Positions 38,834-47,939 of a stretch of DNA of 64,000 nt are shown here, in pieces. The DNA comes from Nodularia sp. NIES-3585 (GTDB lineage: Bacteria; Cyanobacteriota; Cyanobacteriia; Cyanobacteriales; Nostocaceae): assembly GCF_002218065.1 (NCBI RefSeq), contig NZ_BDUB01000001.1:693567-757566 (forward strand). Reading direction: 5' to 3'. Numbering within the stretch: the first letter of the stretch is position 1; each line of letters starts with the position of its first letter. A program made the translations under genes and the position numbers. Under the pieces are notes generated by a model. That model ran no database searches. It worked only from the letters and a program-made list of their open reading frames with translations, and was not told the DNA's origin.

Positions 38834-41800
38834 ATGGAAAAATTCACGCAAAATCAAATACCTAAAATAGCAATTGTTGGGATGGAATGCTATTTGGGTG
38901 GTGGCTGCGAAGGATTAGATACTTTTGAACAGAGCATTTATGAAGGAACACAACATTTTATGCCCCTGCCTGATCAGCGATGGCAAGAAATAAAACAGCC
39001 AGAACTGCTACTTGAAAAATATGGGTTTAAAGGTGGTCAAGCACCATTAGGAGCATACATTCAAGATTGGCAAATTCCAGCAAAAGCCGGGGATCAATTT
39101 AATCCTCAAGAACTTTTGATGCTTCAGGTAGCTGATAATGCTTTGAAAGATGCGGGTATTCATCCAGGATCAAAAGTTGCCGTAGTAATCGTTAGTGCCG
39201 CAGAACTTGCTCTTTCTCAAAGTAGACAAATTGAATATCCATATATTGAGAATAAACTCGGTAATTATATTTCTCAATTATGGGAATTCACTGGAGCATC
39301 ATTTACATTTACTCCTGAACAAAGCTCTGTTTTCAAGGCTTTAGAATTGGCACAAAAGCTATTAAGTAACAAAGAAGTAGATGCTGTTTTAATCGGTGCA
39401 GTAGAGAAATCCGGGGATAGTGCGAGTGTTTTACTCCGCAATCAAACCACCCCAATCAACACAGGCGTGAATACTCTCAGTTACGACGAAAATGCTAATG
39501 GCTGGATGGTTGGTGAGGGTGCAGCCGCTATTGTCTTGAAGCTGCACGAAACGGCAAAACAACATAACCGCATCTATGCAGTAATTGACGCGCTTAGTCT
39601 TGTAGAAAATCCCACATCTCAAATTAACTCAATTCCTACTGCCATAAATGCAGAAACCATAACTCAAGCTTGTCAACAGGCGTTTCAATTGGCAGATATC
39701 AAACCAACAGACATTGGCTATTTAGAAGTTATTGGTAGTGGTATTCCATCACAAGACGAGTCAGAGATTCGGGGTTTGCTCCAAGCTTATGGGACTTGTG
39801 AAGCCTCTCTGAGTTGCGCCTTGGGTAGTGTCAAAGCTAATGTCGGTCATACCTATGCGGTATCGGGGCTGGTTAGTATAGTTAAAACAGCACTGTGTCT
39901 ATATCGCCATTATATTCCCGTAGTTCCCCAGTGGTCTAGCCCCAAAATGCCAGAGATTTGGCAAGATAGCCCCTTTTATGTGGCGGGGGAATCCAAACCC
40001 TGGTTTTCAGACCAAAGAATAGCTGCTGTTAACGGTATGGAGGTAGATGGGAGTTATGCACATTTAATTTTGTCAGGGGCAGTAGGTCAGCAAACCCATG
40101 GTAACAATTATTTAGCGCAAATTCCTTATTATTTGTTTGCGATCGCAGCTGATGATCAAGCCAGTTTATTAGAGCAGATCCACACTCTACAACAAACTAT
40201 CACTGATTGCTCCTCTTTGAAAGCTGCTGCCAGGGAAACTTTTAAAGCTTTTCAACAGCATCAACAGCCAACTTACACACTGTCTATTCTCGGACGCAAC
40301 CAAGATGAATTAAATCGGGAAATTCAGCGCTCCATCCAGGGTGTTAATATTGCCTTTGAAACAGGCAAAGATTGGCAAACTCCTGTAGGCAGTTATTTCA
40401 CAGCCAAGCCACTAGGCAAAGACAATGATATCGCTTTTGTTTACTCTGGTTCCTTCAATGCTTATGTGGGCATCGCCCGGTATCTCTTCCGGTTTTTCCC
40501 CCAAATTTATGATGACTTGCTAAATAGAGGCATTGATAACCGGGCTGCTAGTATAGAGAAATTGCTTTATCCCAGAAGCTTAACAAAAATCTCCAAAAGG
40601 CAATTAGAAACCATCGAAGAAAAATTGATGGATGATGCCGTAACATTATTGGAATTTGAAGTATACTTCACCGGATTCATGACAGCAATTCTCAGAGATT
40701 ATTTTCAAATTCAGCCGCACTCGGTATTTGGATATAGTCTAGGTGAAACTAGTATGATGTTTGCTCAAGGTGTCTGGAATAACTTTCAGCAAAGTAGTCA
40801 AAACTTGAACTCATCATCCTTGTTTAAAACTAGACTAGTTGGCTCCAAAAATGCCGTGCGCGAATATTGGAGATTGCCCCAAGATAATCATATTACAGAC
40901 CAAAATCTTTGGTCTAACTATGTTCTCTTATGCCCACTAGCCAGTGTTAGAGAAGCCATTAAATCAGAAAACCGCGTTTATTTGACTCTGATAAATACTT
41001 GCGATGAAGTTATAATTGGTGGTGAACCACAAGCCTGTGGAAGAGTCATTGAAAACCTCAAATGTGTTGCTTATCGCACTCCCATCAAGCACGCAATTCA
41101 TTGTGAGCCAATGCGCTCTGAGTACAATGAACTCGCCAAAATCAACACATTACCCGTTGAAAACATCAAAAACACTGTTTTTTATTCCGCAGCAGAATAT
41201 AAACCTATTCCTCTCGATAGTAATTCTATTGGTCACAACATTGCCAAAACGCTATGTCACGAGCTTGATTTTCCTCGGCTAGTGAACCGTGTCTACAATG
41301 ATGGTTCTAAAATCTTACTTGAAGTAGGAGTTGGCGGTAACTGTTCCCGTTGGATTAGTAAAATACTCCAGGGAAAAGAACACTTGACAGTTTCACTGAA
41401 TAGAAGAGGCATAGATGATCATATTTCTATTATCAGAGTATTAGCAAAGCTGTTAAGTCACAGAGTAGAGATGGATTTGTCGCCACTTTATGCTGTCTCA
41501 GAAGAAAATTTTAGCCCCAATAAATTAGCATTAGAAACTAGCAGACTAGGTAGTAATAAAACTGATCATATATCTTTGCCAGAGAATAGTCAGGAAAGAT
41601 TGAAAGAGATATTTCCTAGCTTATCAGTTACATCTCCTAAGCAGCCAGAGAAGTTATTGAAATTAAATGAATTTATCAAATCAACATATTCTGTGAATCA
41701 AAAATTGATGACAACTGAGCCAAAAGCATTTATGAGTAACTTAATCACCGAAAATGTACCAGAAGAAGCGGAGTTAGAGAATAGTCATACAACCACTAGT

Positions 41801-42145
41801 GTCTTGTTACGCGATTTTGCACCGCACATTTACGGAGGCGATCGCCTTATTTTCCCAGAAGAACAAACACTAGATAATCCTGTCGTCATCACAGAAAAAG
41901 AAAATCACCAAAACTTACTACCCAATAACGACATAGATGATAACTTTCATACCCAAAACCCGCAACCAAACCTACGCAGTCCTCACTATCAAAAACTAAT
42001 TCATAACGCTTCCCAGATGACAGAAACCCACTCAGTCTTACTAGAAGTCAGACAAGAATCACTACATCAAATCAGCGCCATCATACAACAACAAATAGAG
42101 TTGTATCAAAAACTCTTCGAGGAATCAAGCCCCTCAACCTACTAA
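38834..42145 (+). CDS. PfaB-like protein: inactive ketosynthase plus acyltransferase
   Basis: 1103 residues from the ATG at 38834 (a GTG one codon earlier is the alternative; TAGGAG precedes both). The N-terminal half is a ketosynthase fold without its catalytic residues: the nucleophile position reads PEQSSVFKALELA (Gln163 on the best alignment, as in chain-length factors). The first His motif is EVIGSGIPSQD instead of EAHGTGT; only KANVGHTYAVSG keeps its His. The second half (about 530-870) is an acyltransferase with FGYSLGE (Ser635) and AIHCEPM. This is the PfaB/HglD style of KS-AT protein. The last 230 residues are a low-complexity linker ending in a helical ETHSVLLEVRQESLHQISAI motif like the repeats in the PKS. 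It likely loads or selects acyl units for the PKS. Confidence 0.85.
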   Translation: MEKFTQNQIPKIAIVGMECYLGGGCEGLDTFEQSIYEGTQHFMPLPDQRWQEIKQPELLLEKYGFKGGQAPLGAYIQDWQIPAKAGDQFNPQELLMLQVADNALKDAGIHPGSKVAVVIVSAAELALSQSRQIEYPYIENKLGNYISQLWEFTGASFTFTPEQSSVFKALELAQKLLSNKEVDAVLIGAVEKSGDSASVLLRNQTTPINTGVNTLSYDENANGWMVGEGAAAIVLKLHETAKQHNRIYAVIDALSLVENPTSQINSIPTAINAETITQACQQAFQLADIKPTDIGYLEVIGSGIPSQDESEIRGLLQAYGTCEASLSCALGSVKANVGHTYAVSGLVSIVKTALCLYRHYIPVVPQWSSPKMPEIWQDSPFYVAGESKPWFSDQRIAAVNGMEVDGSYAHLILSGAVGQQTHGNNYLAQIPYYLFAIAADDQASLLEQIHTLQQTITDCSSLKAAARETFKAFQQHQQPTYTLSILGRNQDELNREIQRSIQGVNIAFETGKDWQTPVGSYFTAKPLGKDNDIAFVYSGSFNAYVGIARYLFRFFPQIYDDLLNRGIDNRAASIEKLLYPRSLTKISKRQLETIEEKLMDDAVTLLEFEVYFTGFMTAILRDYFQIQPHSVFGYSLGETSMMFAQGVWNNFQQSSQNLNSSSLFKTRLVGSKNAVREYWRLPQDNHITDQNLWSNYVLLCPLASVREAIKSENRVYLTLINTCDEVIIGGEPQACGRVIENLKCVAYRTPIKHAIHCEPMRSEYNELAKINTLPVENIKNTVFYSAAEYKPIPLDSNSIGHNIAKTLCHELDFPRLVNRVYNDGSKILLEVGVGGNCSRWISKILQGKEHLTVSLNRRGIDDHISIIRVLAKLLSHRVEMDLSPLYAVSEENFSPNKLALETSRLGSNKTDHISLPENSQERLKEIFPSLSVTSPKQPEKLLKLNEFIKSTYSVNQKLMTTEPKAFMSNLITENVPEEAELENSHTTTSVLLRDFAPHIYGGDRLIFPEEQTLDNPVVITEKENHQNLLPNNDIDDNFHTQNPQPNLRSPHYQKLIHNASQMTETHSVLLEVRQESLHQISAIIQQQIELYQKLFEESSPSTY

Positions 42146-42251
42146 CCCTCCGCGTACCTACCCTTCGGGAACGCCTAACGGCGAATGCGCTCACCTCCGC
42201 GCCCCTTTGCGTTAAAAATCATCCCCACATTGCCAAAAATCTAAAAACGTC

Positions 42252-43913
42252 ATGCTTACAAACAACCTCCTCAACCATAAACGCAATAATTCCCTTTTAA
42301 AACTTGCCAATTCCTTTGTCAGCCAAAATCAAGTTTGGCAAGGTTCCTTAAACACCATATCCTTTGATGGAAATGGCATCAAAGCCAAACTACTTAACTT
42401 AGATAAACCTTGTTACATTATCAGAATTGAAGATAAAATTGGTGTCAGCAACGAAGGAGAACTCCTTCATTCCCAGAATGGAAAAATAGGACAAGAACTG
42501 CTAATATCAGTTCCAGCCATGCAGATTCAACAATTAGGAGATCCAAATTTTCTAGATTTTCATCATGTAAAATATGCCTATACAACTGGAGCAATGGCGC
42601 ATGGTATCGCCTCTGAAGAATTAGTAATTGCTCTTGGCCAAGAGAAAATTTTAAGTTCATTTGGTGCTGGAGGTTTATCTCTAGACCGTGTTGAAACAGC
42701 CATTAACCGTATTCAGCAAGCCCTACCCCAAGGTCCTTACGCCTTTAACTTACTCCACAGTCCCAGCGAACCTGCTGTTGAACGGGGTGTCATTGATTTG
42801 TATTTGAAATATCAAGTCAGAACAATAGAAGCATCTGCCTTCTTAGACTTGAATGAAAACATTGTTTATTATCGGGCTGCGGGACTAAGTTTGAATGTAG
42901 CCAATGAAATCGAAATCAAAAATAAAGTCATTGCTAAAATTTCTCGCCGAGAAGTTGCCACAAAATTTTTAGAACCTGCTCCTTTTAAAATTCTCAAAAA
43001 ATTAGTCCAGCAAGGTCTTATCAGTGAATTACAAGCAACTCTAGCCGCCAAAATTCCCATGGCTGATGATATTACCGTAGAAGCTGATTCTGGTGGTCAC
43101 ACAGATAATCGTCCTTTAGTTTGTTTGTTACCATCCATTCTAGAATTAAGAGATCAAATTCAAGGCCAATATGGTTATGAAAGACCAGTCAGAATTGGAG
43201 TAGCCGGAGGAATTGCCACTCCCCAATCAGCCTTAGCTGCCTTTATGATGGGCGCTGCTTATGTTGTGACTGGTTCCATTAACCAATCCTGTATTGAAGC
43301 TGGGACTTCTCAATATACAAAACAATTACTAGCTCAGGCAGAGATGGCTGATGTCATGATGGCTCCAGCCGCAGATATGTTTGAAATGGGAGTGAAATTG
43401 CAAGTTCTTAAAAGAGGAACACTCTTTCCTCTCAGAGCGCAAAAACTATATGATTTATACAAAAACTATGATTCAATTGAAGATATACCTATTGCCGAAA
43501 GAGAAAAACTAGAAAAACAAGTTTTCAAAGCCAATCTAGATGCGATTTGGCAAGAAACAGTTAATTACTTATCTCAACGTAATCCCGATAAATTGCAGAA
43601 AGCAATCAATAATCCTAAGCTAAAAATGGCTGTAATTTTTCGCTGGTATTTGGGATTATCTTCTCGTTGGTCTAATTCGGGTGAAAAAGGTCGAGAAATT
43701 GATTATCAAATCTGGTGTGGCCCGGCAATGGGTAGCTTCAATAACTGGATAAAAGGTTCTTATTTGGCAGATTTAAATAATCGCCGAGTCGTTGATGTTG
43801 CTAATCAAATTATGACTGGCGCGGTATTTTTATACCGGATGCAAGTTTTAAAAATTGAGGGATTAGAAATGCCAACTTACTACAGTACCTATCACCCAGT
43901 TCATTTTAACTAA
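42252..43913 (+). CDS. PfaD-like FMN-dependent enoyl reductase
   Basis: 553 residues of the PfaD/nitronate-monooxygenase TIM-barrel family, the trans-acting enoyl reductase of PUFA and heterocyst glycolipid synthases. Recognisable elements: YTTGAMAHGIASEELVIALG, FGAGGLSLDRVETAI, the active-site EADSGGHTDNRPL, the FMN phosphate loop VRIGVAGGIATPQSALAAF, and GTSQYTKQLLAQAEMADVMM. It should reduce enoyl intermediates on the PKS carrier domains so that the product is partly or fully saturated. It starts 106 bp after the PfaB-like gene and is followed by the ferredoxin gene after 92 bp. Confidence 0.92.
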   Translation: MLTNNLLNHKRNNSLLKLANSFVSQNQVWQGSLNTISFDGNGIKAKLLNLDKPCYIIRIEDKIGVSNEGELLHSQNGKIGQELLISVPAMQIQQLGDPNFLDFHHVKYAYTTGAMAHGIASEELVIALGQEKILSSFGAGGLSLDRVETAINRIQQALPQGPYAFNLLHSPSEPAVERGVIDLYLKYQVRTIEASAFLDLNENIVYYRAAGLSLNVANEIEIKNKVIAKISRREVATKFLEPAPFKILKKLVQQGLISELQATLAAKIPMADDITVEADSGGHTDNRPLVCLLPSILELRDQIQGQYGYERPVRIGVAGGIATPQSALAAFMMGAAYVVTGSINQSCIEAGTSQYTKQLLAQAEMADVMMAPAADMFEMGVKLQVLKRGTLFPLRAQKLYDLYKNYDSIEDIPIAEREKLEKQVFKANLDAIWQETVNYLSQRNPDKLQKAINNPKLKMAVIFRWYLGLSSRWSNSGEKGREIDYQIWCGPAMGSFNNWIKGSYLADLNNRRVVDVANQIMTGAVFLYRMQVLKIEGLEMPTYYSTYHPVHFN

Positions 43914-44005
43914 GAGATGGAATTTTGCAATTTCACACTTCAATTCAGAAACGCCAAACTTGTTCTATCTGTTAACCCTGTTTCATAATTCCGAGGAGTT
44001 CAGAA

Positions 44006-44293
44006 ATGATCGCATCTATTCATTTTGAAGATGACAAAAAAACACTTCAAGTTGAAGCCAATCAACCCTTAACGAAGATTTGTGATGATCATCCTGTTTC
44101 AATCTTATTTGGTTGTCGTAGCGTTGCCTGTGGAACCTGCCTGATAGAAATTTTGAGTGGGATGGATAATCTCTCTTCCATTAGAGAGGAAGAGCGAATT
44201 TTACTAGATATTTTGGTTCCAGATCATCCCAATCTTCGTCTAGCTTGTCAATGCGTAGTGCAGGGTGATATTCGGATTCGAGTAGCTAATTAA
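44006..44293 (+). CDS. [2Fe-2S] plant-type ferredoxin
   Basis: 95 residues with the cluster motif Cys37-x4-Cys42-x2-Cys45 and Cys81 (GCRSVACGTC ... LRLACQC). This is closer to the FCRFGACGTC group than to photosynthetic PetF. GAGGAG lies 8 bp before the ATG. Its place inside the lipid cluster suggests it feeds electrons to a cluster enzyme, perhaps an oxygenase or the unrecognised 644-residue protein, but no oxygenase is evident and PfaD enzymes normally use NAD(P)H. The partner is unknown. Confidence 0.88.
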   Translation: MIASIHFEDDKKTLQVEANQPLTKICDDHPVSILFGCRSVACGTCLIEILSGMDNLSSIREEERILLDILVPDHPNLRLACQCVVQGDIRIRVAN

Positions 44294-44422
44294 CTTTCGG
44301 TTATTACCTAAAATTCTTTGTCTTTTGCAGATACAAATTAGTAGCAAAAGCTAATAATTTATTCTCATCTGTCTAACCGTGTACTTTTCCAAATTTTCTG
44401 CCAATTGGGAAATAATCAAACT

Positions 44423-45811
44423 ATGAGTACATCTAATATTTTACCAAGTCACACCCAAGAGGATGTTCAAAAATTGCGCGTAAATGATAGAAAATTGGGA
44501 TGTCTTGAGCAGGCTATGGAAAAGTTAAATAGCCGTGCTAAAACCTGGAACATAGTCACTACTAGTCGCATAAAAGGACCTCTAAGTGCAGAAATTCTCA
44601 GACAGGCTCTAGATATAATTCAGCACCGCCACCCCCGACTTAATTCACGAATTGTCCGTTTTAGAAATAGTCTGCGTTTTCAAACTGAAGGAACAGCAAA
44701 GATTCCTTTGCATATTGTGGAAAAGTTTGATCATCAGCAGTGGACAGAAGTCGTTAAACAAGAAATGAACCAAGCCATTGATAGCAGCAAATGTCTGATG
44801 CGAGCTATACTTGTACAAATCAAGAATAACAGTCATGAAAACTACTTAATTACAACCGGACATCATGCTGTTGGGGATGGTTTATCATCCATCCATCTGC
44901 ATTCAGAAATATTGACTTATTGTCAGCAAATTGTCTCTGGAAACCTGATTAAACCAGTTATTAGTTTACCCCCATTGCCTCCTGTAGAAGAACTATTACC
45001 TACATGGACAAGGAGGTTTAAAGGTAAAATACTCAGTACATTATTTATGTTGGAGTTGGGGCTAAAAAAAATTTGGCATCGACCACAAACATTAGGCTTT
45101 GAAAATTATGTCCCTATTTCCCAGCGTCGTTGTGATATTGTTCACAGGCAACTTGACAAAGAATTAACCCAACAGTTAATTAATTCTTGTCGGCAGGCAA
45201 AGACAACAGTAAATAGTGCTTTGTGTGCGGCAATGATGTTAATAATTGTCAGCCAAATAAGTCAAAATAATAGCAAAGGTATCAGAGTAAACTGCCTATC
45301 TTACCTTGATTTACGGAGACATCTAGAATCGACAATTAGCAATGAGCAGATGACTGTATTAGCTTCATCTATTATGGGGTTTTATACTATACAGAAAAAC
45401 ATATCTTTTTGGGAATTAGCACGGCAGGTGAAACAAAAGTTTGAAGCTAGTACAAAGAGCCGCGATATTTTTAAAATGATTTTAGTCGCAAAGCATCTGA
45501 TAGATTTTTCTCTCACCTACCCTAAGCAAGTAGCCGCCACAGTATCTGTATCTAATGCTGGTAGAGTCAATGTCTCCAAAGATTATGGTGAATTTGAATT
45601 AGAAGAAATAAGTTTTGTGGGTTCTCATGCTCTATATGCAGGGATGTTTATTACCCATGCTTCAACTTTTCAAGGAAAAATGCTGTTGAACTTTGTGTTT
45701 TCTGAACCTTCAATTAGTCGCCATACCATGGAGAATCTTGTGAATCAATTTATGTCCTATATTTCCCATGTTTGCCACTTAGAAGTTGAGCCAAGTTTAA
45801 CTAAAATTTGA
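44423..45811 (+). CDS. PapA5/condensation-superfamily acyltransferase, copy 1
   Basis: 462 residues from the ATG at 44423 (an earlier TTG is unlikely). The catalytic HHAVGDG motif (His147-His148, Asp151) of condensation-type acyltransferases is intact. The N-terminal RKLGCLEQAMEKLNSRAKTW, IKGPLSAEILRQALDIIQHR and RLNSRI recall mycobacterial PapA5, which esterifies phthiocerol diols with carrier-bound acyl chains. The solvent-channel-side NYGEFELEEISF-like stretch (DYGEFELEEISFVGS) is also present. Inferred role: transfer of an acyl chain from a carrier protein to a hydroxyl of the polyketide lipid, or chain release. A closely related copy follows after a 91-bp MITE. Confidence 0.85.
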   Translation: MSTSNILPSHTQEDVQKLRVNDRKLGCLEQAMEKLNSRAKTWNIVTTSRIKGPLSAEILRQALDIIQHRHPRLNSRIVRFRNSLRFQTEGTAKIPLHIVEKFDHQQWTEVVKQEMNQAIDSSKCLMRAILVQIKNNSHENYLITTGHHAVGDGLSSIHLHSEILTYCQQIVSGNLIKPVISLPPLPPVEELLPTWTRRFKGKILSTLFMLELGLKKIWHRPQTLGFENYVPISQRRCDIVHRQLDKELTQQLINSCRQAKTTVNSALCAAMMLIIVSQISQNNSKGIRVNCLSYLDLRRHLESTISNEQMTVLASSIMGFYTIQKNISFWELARQVKQKFEASTKSRDIFKMILVAKHLIDFSLTYPKQVAATVSVSNAGRVNVSKDYGEFELEEISFVGSHALYAGMFITHASTFQGKMLLNFVFSEPSISRHTMENLVNQFMSYISHVCHLEVEPSLTKI

Positions 45812-45819
45812 CCTGTATT

Positions 45820-45910
45820 TATAGCTGGGGAGTGGGGAGTGGGTTAAAACCCTTTTGGTGTCTAAGTTTGATTATCCGTTTATGTCTTAACCTCCTTGGC
45901 GGTTGCTATA
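45820..45910 (+). mobile_element. 91-bp MITE-like element, copy 2
   Basis: Near-identical inverse copy of 29023-29113, ends TATAGC and GCTATA. It lies in the gap between the two acyltransferase genes and includes a partial GGGGAGT repeat. It contributes the sequence just before the second gene, including its false upstream start region. Confidence 0.75.
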
Positions 45911-45943
45911 GCTCGGTGCTTAGAAAAGAGTAAAACACAAGCA

Positions 45944-47302
45944 ATGAAAACGCTTATAGATAAAAAAATGATTAGTAACAGAAAACTAGGACATCTTGAG
46001 CAGGTTATGGAAAAAGTAAATAGCCATGCTAAAACCTGGAATATAGTCACTATCAGCCGCATCAAGGGACCTCTGAGTGCAGAAATTATCAGACAGGCTT
46101 TAGATATAATTCAACTTCGCCACACTCGACTTAATTCTCGGATTATTTATTCTAAAAACGGTCTCCGCTTTCAAACAGAAGGAACAACAAAGATTCCTTT
46201 GCGTGTTGTTAAACATTTTCATGATCAACAGTGGCAAGAAGTTGTTCGTGAAGAGATGAACCAGGAAATTGATAGCAGTAAATGTCTGCTACGAGCTGTG
46301 CTTGTTAATATCCAGAGTGACAGCCATGTAAATTACCTGATTATAACAGGACATCATGCAGTTGGAGATGGACTATCATCTATCCGACTTCAGTCAGAAA
46401 TCTTGACTTATTGTGAGAAAATCGTAGCTGGAGACTTAAATAATTCAGTTGTTAGTTTGTTGCCTCTTCCATCGATAGAAGAACTACTACCACCAGAAAC
46501 AAAAGGGTTAAAAGGTAAGATAGTTAGCACATTGTTTTTTTTACAAGTAGCATTTAAAAAACTTTTTTATCCTCCAGAAACGTTAAATTTTGAAAAGTAT
46601 GCACCGATTAGTAAACGTCGTTGTGATATTGTCCATAGACAGCTTGACCAAAAGGTAACCCAACAGTTAATCCATCGTTGTCGCCAAGAAAAAACAACAG
46701 TGAATAGTGCTTTATGCGCTGCAATGATGTTTGCAGTAGCTAGCAAAATCAAGAAAGGTAATCGAAAAAAAATTCGCATGAATTGCCTAACGGCGATTGA
46801 TTTGAGAAAACGTTTAGAAACTAAAATTAATGAGCATCATATGGCTGTCTTAGTCTCATCTATTATGGGATCTTATACCATAAAAACCAACACATCATTT
46901 TGGGAATTAGCTAGGGAAGTAAAGCAAACTATTGAAACTAGTATTCAGCGTGGCGATATCTTTAAAACGATATTAGTATCCCGGCATATGATAAATTTTT
47001 GTTTAGCCTACCCTAAGCAATTAGCTGCTACAGTGTTGCTATCCAATATTGGTAAAGTAAACATACCTAACAATTACGGAGAATTTGAATTAGAAGAAAT
47101 CAGTTTTACTAGCTCACAGTCTTTGTACGCAGGTATGCTAACGAGTCATACTGCGACTTTCAGAGGAAAAATGTTGTTGAATTTTGTGTTTTCTGAGCCT
47201 TCAATCAGTCGCGATAAGATGGAGGAACTGGTAAACAATTGTATGCTTTATATTCTTCATGTTTGTCAGTTCAAAGTTGAGCAGAATTTAACGAGTGTTT
47301 AA
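45944..47302 (+). CDS. PapA5/condensation-superfamily acyltransferase, copy 2
   Basis: 452 residues from the ATG at 45944. The frame extends to 45896, but that part overlaps the MITE and is not conserved with copy 1. HHAVGDG is intact (His137-His138). It aligns with copy 1 over its whole length with long shared blocks (EQ.MEK.NS.AKTWNIVT, CDIVHRQLD, TTVNSALCAAMM, GEFELEEISF), so the pair arose by tandem duplication. Having both retained suggests two distinct acyl donors or two hydroxyl acceptors, which is inference. The carrier protein gene follows 247 bp downstream. Confidence 0.85.
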   Translation: MKTLIDKKMISNRKLGHLEQVMEKVNSHAKTWNIVTISRIKGPLSAEIIRQALDIIQLRHTRLNSRIIYSKNGLRFQTEGTTKIPLRVVKHFHDQQWQEVVREEMNQEIDSSKCLLRAVLVNIQSDSHVNYLIITGHHAVGDGLSSIRLQSEILTYCEKIVAGDLNNSVVSLLPLPSIEELLPPETKGLKGKIVSTLFFLQVAFKKLFYPPETLNFEKYAPISKRRCDIVHRQLDQKVTQQLIHRCRQEKTTVNSALCAAMMFAVASKIKKGNRKKIRMNCLTAIDLRKRLETKINEHHMAVLVSSIMGSYTIKTNTSFWELAREVKQTIETSIQRGDIFKTILVSRHMINFCLAYPKQLAATVLLSNIGKVNIPNNYGEFELEEISFTSSQSLYAGMLTSHTATFRGKMLLNFVFSEPSISRDKMEELVNNCMLYILHVCQFKVEQNLTSV

Positions 47303-47549
47303 TTTAGAATATTCCGATTGATTGCTGAGATAAATAATTACTTTTTGCTAATCAAGTAATTGTCAAATCTGTATTTTGTTTTTCCTTACAGCAGTTTTCA
47401 TTTAGATGAAGGACAGATTTAGCTACATTCATCTGTGGTTCATGATTTTTTGATCTACTAGACTCAATGCCAAACTGCTCTATGTTGAAAAATAAATCCT
47501 CTTTTATCACTTTCATCATCTAGATACTTTTCTTTTAAAGGTGAAAAAA

Positions 47550-47855
47550 ATGAACCAATCCAATCCTAACCCAAGTGCTATTCAATCTTATACTGTAGAA
47601 GAAATTGAAACTTGGCTAGTCTCCCAAATTGCTGAACAGTTGAATATTCAAACTGATGAAATAGATGTTAAAGAACCTTTAGATAGCTACGGGTTGGATT
47701 CAGTCCAAGCTATGATGCTGGCAAATAAAGCAGAGAAATTTCTGGGCTTTAAGCTGTCTCCTATGCTGATGTGGCATTACCCGACTATTGCATCACTATC
47801 CAAGCGTTTGGTCGAAGATTTGGAAGATTCCGAGTCAGATATATTTCAGATTTAA
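47550..47855 (+). CDS. Stand-alone acyl/peptidyl carrier protein
   Basis: 101 residues from the ATG at 47550, with AAAGGTG 5-11 bp upstream; a GTG at 47541 is an alternative. The phosphopantetheine site is YGLDSVQAMML with Ser51, followed by LGFKLSPMLMWHYPTIASLSKRL, typical of PKS/NRPS-associated carriers (Pfam PP-binding). It is unlike the two DSIKRVEIL carriers in the PKS, so it probably carries a different acyl group, perhaps the donor for the adjacent HHxxxDG acyltransferases. No phosphopantetheinyl transferase is in the window. Confidence 0.9.
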   Translation: MNQSNPNPSAIQSYTVEEIETWLVSQIAEQLNIQTDEIDVKEPLDSYGLDSVQAMMLANKAEKFLGFKLSPMLMWHYPTIASLSKRLVEDLEDSESDIFQI

Positions 47856-47939
47856 TTACTGACATTTTGGACTATTCTCAATAATCTTCAGGTGGGAACT
47901 TTCCAAAAGGTAAAAATAAGGGTGTGAGCGAATGGAAAC

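Noticed and set aside
42252-43913. Assignment of the PfaA/B/D-like genes to the canonical heterocyst glycolipid (hgl) island
   Set aside because: hetN, hetI, a HglB-type thioester reductase and a glycosyltransferase are absent, while two PapA5-like genes and an orphan docking protein are present, so hgl gene names were not applied.
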